NCBI GenBank assembly: GCA_022360105.1
Contig: JAKSDL010000307.1
Location: forward strand, 1-9,054
Direction: 5' to 3'
From: Pseudomonadota bacterium
GTDB lineage: Bacteria > SAR324 > XYD2-FULL-50-16 > JAHJRI01
DNA length: 9,054 bases
Of this stretch, positions 6,471 through 9,054 are shown piece by piece. Position 1 is the first letter of the stretch; every line of letters starts with the position of its first letter. The translations under genes and the position numbers were made by a program. The notes below the pieces were generated by a model. That model did no database searches, had not been told where the DNA came from, and saw only the letters and a list, made by a program, of their open reading frames with translations.

Positions 6471-7466
6471 TTAAACAAGCTTAACAACAGTCCGTCCCTT
6501 GATCTGCCCTTTCAAAATCTGCTGAATGTATTCCGGCAGTTGTTCCATTCCGATTTCTTGCGTCAATGAATCCAAATGTTCCAATTTCCATTCGCTGGCC
6601 AGCTTATCCCAGATCGTTTTTCTCAAAGCCATAGGGGTATTCTGGGAGTCGATTCCCAGCAATTGAACATTGCGCAGAATGAAGGGAAATACATTTAAGG
6701 GTAGATCAGGTGAAGCGACCATTCCACAACAGGTGACCGCTGCGTTGTAATTGGCTGTTTTTACAGCTGTGGCAAGGATTTCACCACCAACTGTATCCAC
6801 AACACCTGCCCACCTTGATTTCAATACCGGTCTGCCGGAAGAGTCGGAGGCGTCTTCACGACTGATTACCTCTTTAACCCCCAGTTTTTCAAAAAAATCC
6901 TTTTCGCTGGTTTTACCAGTGACTGCAACAACCTCAAATCCCAATTTAACCAGTATCGCGACCGCAATACTGCCGACGCCTCCGGAAGCTCCCGTAACAA
7001 GAATTTCTCCATCTTCGGGTTTAACGGATCTCAACAGTGCTTCGATACACAGCCCCGCGGTATATCCTGCAGTTCCATAAATCATGGCGTCTTTAAGGCC
7101 CAATCCTTCGGGACAGGGCACAACCCAGTCCGCTGGAACGCGGATATAGTCAGCAAATCCTCCGGAAGTATTCATTCCCAGATCGTAACTGGTGACTATT
7201 ACCTGATCTCCAGGTTTGAACTGGTCATTGGAACATTCCTCTACAGCACCCGCCGCATCGATGCCGGGGGTGTGGGGGTATTTTCTGGTAACACCCTTGT
7301 TACCGGTAGCTGACAAGGCGTCCTTGTAATTTAAAGATGAATAATGCACACGGACCAGAACTTCTCCATCCGGTAAATCCGCTATGACACGATCTGATAT
7401 TTCCTGTTTATAGCTCTTATCTTCTGTTTCTGTTACAACCAGTGCCTTGAAGGTTTTATCATTCAT
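6471..7466 (-). CDS. acuI: YhdH/AcuI-type NADPH-dependent acrylyl-CoA reductase (quinone oxidoreductase family)
   Basis: The 331-residue product is a zinc-free medium-chain dehydrogenase/reductase of the YhdH/AcuI type. It has YSSLNYKDAL (42-51), PHTPGIDAAG (64-73), the LGMNTSGGFADY block (96-107), the Rossmann motif TGASGGVGSIAV (158-169), TGKTSEKDF (183-191) at the NADPH site, VDTVGG (223-228), CCGM (246-249) and LLGIDSQNTPM (269-279). The family reduces acryloyl-CoA to propionyl-CoA in the cytosol, using NADPH, which removes a toxic electrophile during DMSP or 3-hydroxypropionate metabolism. The substrate here is inferred from the family. The start at 7466 was chosen because an AGGGGGA lies about 10 bases before it and family members begin just before KALVV; a longer GTG start at 7595 has no such support. 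It is downstream of the Sec-containing GrdB-like gene on the same strand with a 153-base gap, so co-transcription is possible. Confidence 0.88.
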   Translation of the reverse strand: MNDKTFKALVVTETEDKSYKQEISDRVIADLPDGEVLVRVHYSSLNYKDALSATGNKGVTRKYPHTPGIDAAGAVEECSNDQFKPGDQVIVTSYDLGMNTSGGFADYIRVPADWVVPCPEGLGLKDAMIYGTAGYTAGLCIEALLRSVKPEDGEILVTGASGGVGSIAVAILVKLGFEVVAVTGKTSEKDFFEKLGVKEVISREDASDSSGRPVLKSRWAGVVDTVGGEILATAVKTANYNAAVTCCGMVASPDLPLNVFPFILRNVQLLGIDSQNTPMALRKTIWDKLASEWKLEHLDSLTQEIGMEQLPEYIQQILKGQIKGRTVVKLV

Positions 7467-7619
7467 TATTTCTTTCCCCCTATTTGAATTAAAAATCTTG
7501 TGACAAGCCAATTTGAATGGGTTGCATTCTTTATGCTGAAGCAGACAAAGCCGGTCATCGCTTGCCGGATTGTCGGCAGATATCGAGCCTGTCACCAGTG
7601 ATAAAGTAATCTTAATCTT

Positions 7620-8582
7620 TCAGTAATTGGTCATTTCCAGGTAAGTACCATTGGTTGTGGCCGATTCAAGCATGGACAGTCCTTTTTTTAGCACCTTAAT
7701 TTGAAATTGCACATCCCCTGGGTGCCCCAAGGGTCTGCCCATAATCCGTTCGGTTAACAACAACCTGGGCACAGACATGGAAACCAGTTTTGTCTTAAAT
7801 ACCTTTGAGGCAATAATGACGGTAGGAATACCAGCTTTTTCCACAGCCCGACTGATGTGTCCCACGGACACATGGCAGACAGGTCAGACAGGGGTGAGAA
7901 CCATCCCATCAAGATTCTGTGCCTTGATACTTTCCAGCCATTCCGGAATAGCTTCCTTATTCAACCTCATTTGGGAACAGGCTCCGACAAAAGAGTAGGC
8001 AATAGCTGCTGCCTTGCCAATCTGACCTTGTGCCGCCAGCTCGTTGAGACGTTGATAGGGAAATACAGTGTTTGGATCTTTGCGTGCAGACCTGATGTCA
8101 TATCCCCCATGCCTGACCTGCAGGTCTTCCGTAGACGTGTTGGTGGGAATTTCCGTAAGCTCCGGTTTTGCCTTGATAAACTCCATGATGCTCTGTTCAG
8201 CCTGCTCCTGCGTCATGTTTTCAACTCCCAACGGTTTGGGATCATGCCCTTTAACAAAATGTCCGCTAGAGGACAGTAAACCGATGGTGGACTTAGAAAG
8301 CGGATTTTGCAAAACGGTAAACGGACCCGATTCATAGGTAAATTTGTCAGGGTTGTCGTAGGCTTTGAACTGCCATTTGAGAACCAGCTGTTCAATGATT
8401 TCAAGCTTGTTATCATCAAGTGCGTTGACAGATTCTTTCAAAAACTCTTTGAAGAACTCAGAGGCTTCTGTTTCGGAAAAATGAGCCAGAAACTTAAAAG
8501 ACAAGTCACTACGAGATCCGTAGGAAAAAGATTTGTAAAAGGTATCAAAACTCTCAGTCTGATCAGTTTGTGACGTAGTCAT
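7620..8582 (-). CDS. Glycine/sarcosine/betaine reductase selenoprotein B family protein (Sec233)
   Basis: The frame runs from ATG 8582 to TGA 7622-7620 and is broken only by TGA at 7886-7884. Read as Sec it gives 320 residues with the family's redox motif U-x-x-C: LTPV-U233-PVC236. Family blocks before it are RHGGYDIRSARKDPNTVFPY (157-176), RLNELAAQGQIGK and YSFVGACSQ (196-204). After it come VGHISRAVEKAGIPTVIIAS and RPLGHPGD. Clostridial GrdB uses this Sec in substrate reduction. Proteobacterial relatives with UxxC or CxxC are widespread and mostly uncharacterised, so a thiol/selenol redox role is inferred and a glycine reductase is not implied: no grdA, grdC or grdE is nearby. The start has GGAGA about 8 bases upstream; a longer GTG start at 8672 is less likely. 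A SECIS-like hairpin follows the Sec codon. A gene caller would report two fragments. The next gene downstream is the AcuI-like reductase. Confidence 0.93.
7855..7873 (-). promoter_or_regulatory. Bacterial SECIS-like hairpin, GrdB-like selenoprotein mRNA
   Basis: On the minus strand, beginning 11 bases after the TGA, ATGTGTCC-GTG-GGACACAT forms a perfect 8-bp stem with a three-base loop GUG. The loop G is 19 nt after the UGA, within the accepted bacterial SECIS range. The hairpin lies wholly in coding sequence, over the residues just after UPVC. Confidence 0.85.
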
Positions 8583-9054
8583 AAACGTTTTCTCCGGTTT
8601 AACGAGGACCAAAAAGGTTGAATCTGACGTTTGATGTTTGCAACTCTCTGGAAAGGATGGGCTATTTCCCACAGCTCGGCAACAAAAAAAATCAAAGGCA
8701 AATGATCAATACTGATTGGAAAGTGCGTATGGTCTTAAGAGTTGTATTATGACTAATTGAACTTCTTCCTTGAGATATTAAGGATAAAATATTTGACAAG
8801 GTTATTGAGAATTAAACTATCGATGTTCTGGGAGAATTATCAAAGAAACATTGAAAACAATTACCGGTTTTCAGTTGGTAGCCGATATTCTCAGTTTAGT
8901 GGAACGGACGGGGTAGGAAATCTAATGATTTTCAATTATTATTGAAACAATATAGTTTATCTATAAATATGGAACAAATGTACTCCTTCGTAAGCTTGTT
9001 TTCAACAAAAAACTGCAACTATGAATTAGGTTGTTTCTTACATGGCCACTGAAA
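8583..9054. other. Upstream/intergenic region without a convincing gene
   Basis: The first 100 or so bases are presumably the leader and promoter region of the GrdB-like selenoprotein on the minus strand, though I cannot pick a clear promoter. Beyond 8700 the sequence is AT-rich. A TTGACA at 8793-8798 on the plus strand lacks a good -10. A short plus-strand frame from ATG 8823 to TGA 8945 (40 residues, ending in NYY) has no Shine-Dalgarno and no recognisable homology. Confidence 0.45.

Noticed and set aside
8852..8873. Inverted repeat TGAAAAC / GTTTTCA
   Set aside because: Seven AT-rich pairs around an eight-base loop in AT-rich DNA; expected by chance.
8823..8945. Short plus-strand frame MFWENYQRN...FNYY, slightly like the end of an outer-membrane barrel
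   Set aside because: No Shine-Dalgarno, no upstream continuation in any frame, and too short to assign; could be chance in AT-rich DNA.

Overview
The window looks like a chromosomal segment of a Gram-negative, selenocysteine-using bacterium of moderate to low GC. Evidence for Gram-negative: an OmpA-type periplasmic protein, a lipobox lipoprotein and a small outer-membrane beta-barrel with a terminal Phe. Evidence for selenocysteine: two genes that each carry an in-frame TGA exactly where the active-site Cys of their family belongs, each followed by a strong bacterial SECIS-type hairpin. I cannot fix the taxon; a marine or deltaproteobacterial/SAR324-like lineage would fit but is a guess.

Layout. 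1-858 (+): 3' part of a membrane-anchored OmpA-domain protein that begins before the window. 932-1633 (-): a CTP-synthase-C-terminal-like glutamine amidotransferase homologue with Sec93 at the nucleophile position. 1634-2138: AT-rich intergenic stretch with a good sigma70 promoter at 2037-2065. 2139-3352 (+): an AT-rich two-gene cassette, lipoprotein plus beta-barrel. 3381-4012 (-): a small membrane-anchored GT51 transglycosylase homologue, with both expected catalytic Glu replaced by Gln and its start out of frame by one base in an A6 run. 4127-4984 (+): tandem GNAT acetyltransferase. 5033-5077 (+): possible leader peptide, then 5090-5974 (+): a short-chain dehydrogenase lacking the catalytic Ser and Tyr. 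5975-6470: mostly non-coding, with one perfect 10-bp inverted repeat. 6471-7466 (-): acrylyl-CoA reductase/YhdH-type oxidoreductase. 7620-8582 (-): glycine/sarcosine/betaine reductase selenoprotein B family protein with a Sec233-Pro-Val-Cys236 redox motif. 8583-9054: no convincing gene.

Main message. A standard gene caller would split both selenoprotein genes in two (932-1321 plus 1355-1633, and 7620-7871 plus 7884-8582), hiding the most interesting content. The two SECIS-like hairpins share one geometry: 8-bp stem and a 3-nt loop beginning G-U, with the loop G 21 or 19 nt after the UGA. Several other genes (amidotransferase, GT51, SDR) keep their family fold signatures but lack key catalytic residues. 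No selA/selB/selC/selD gene lies in the window, so the decoding machinery must be elsewhere in the genome.
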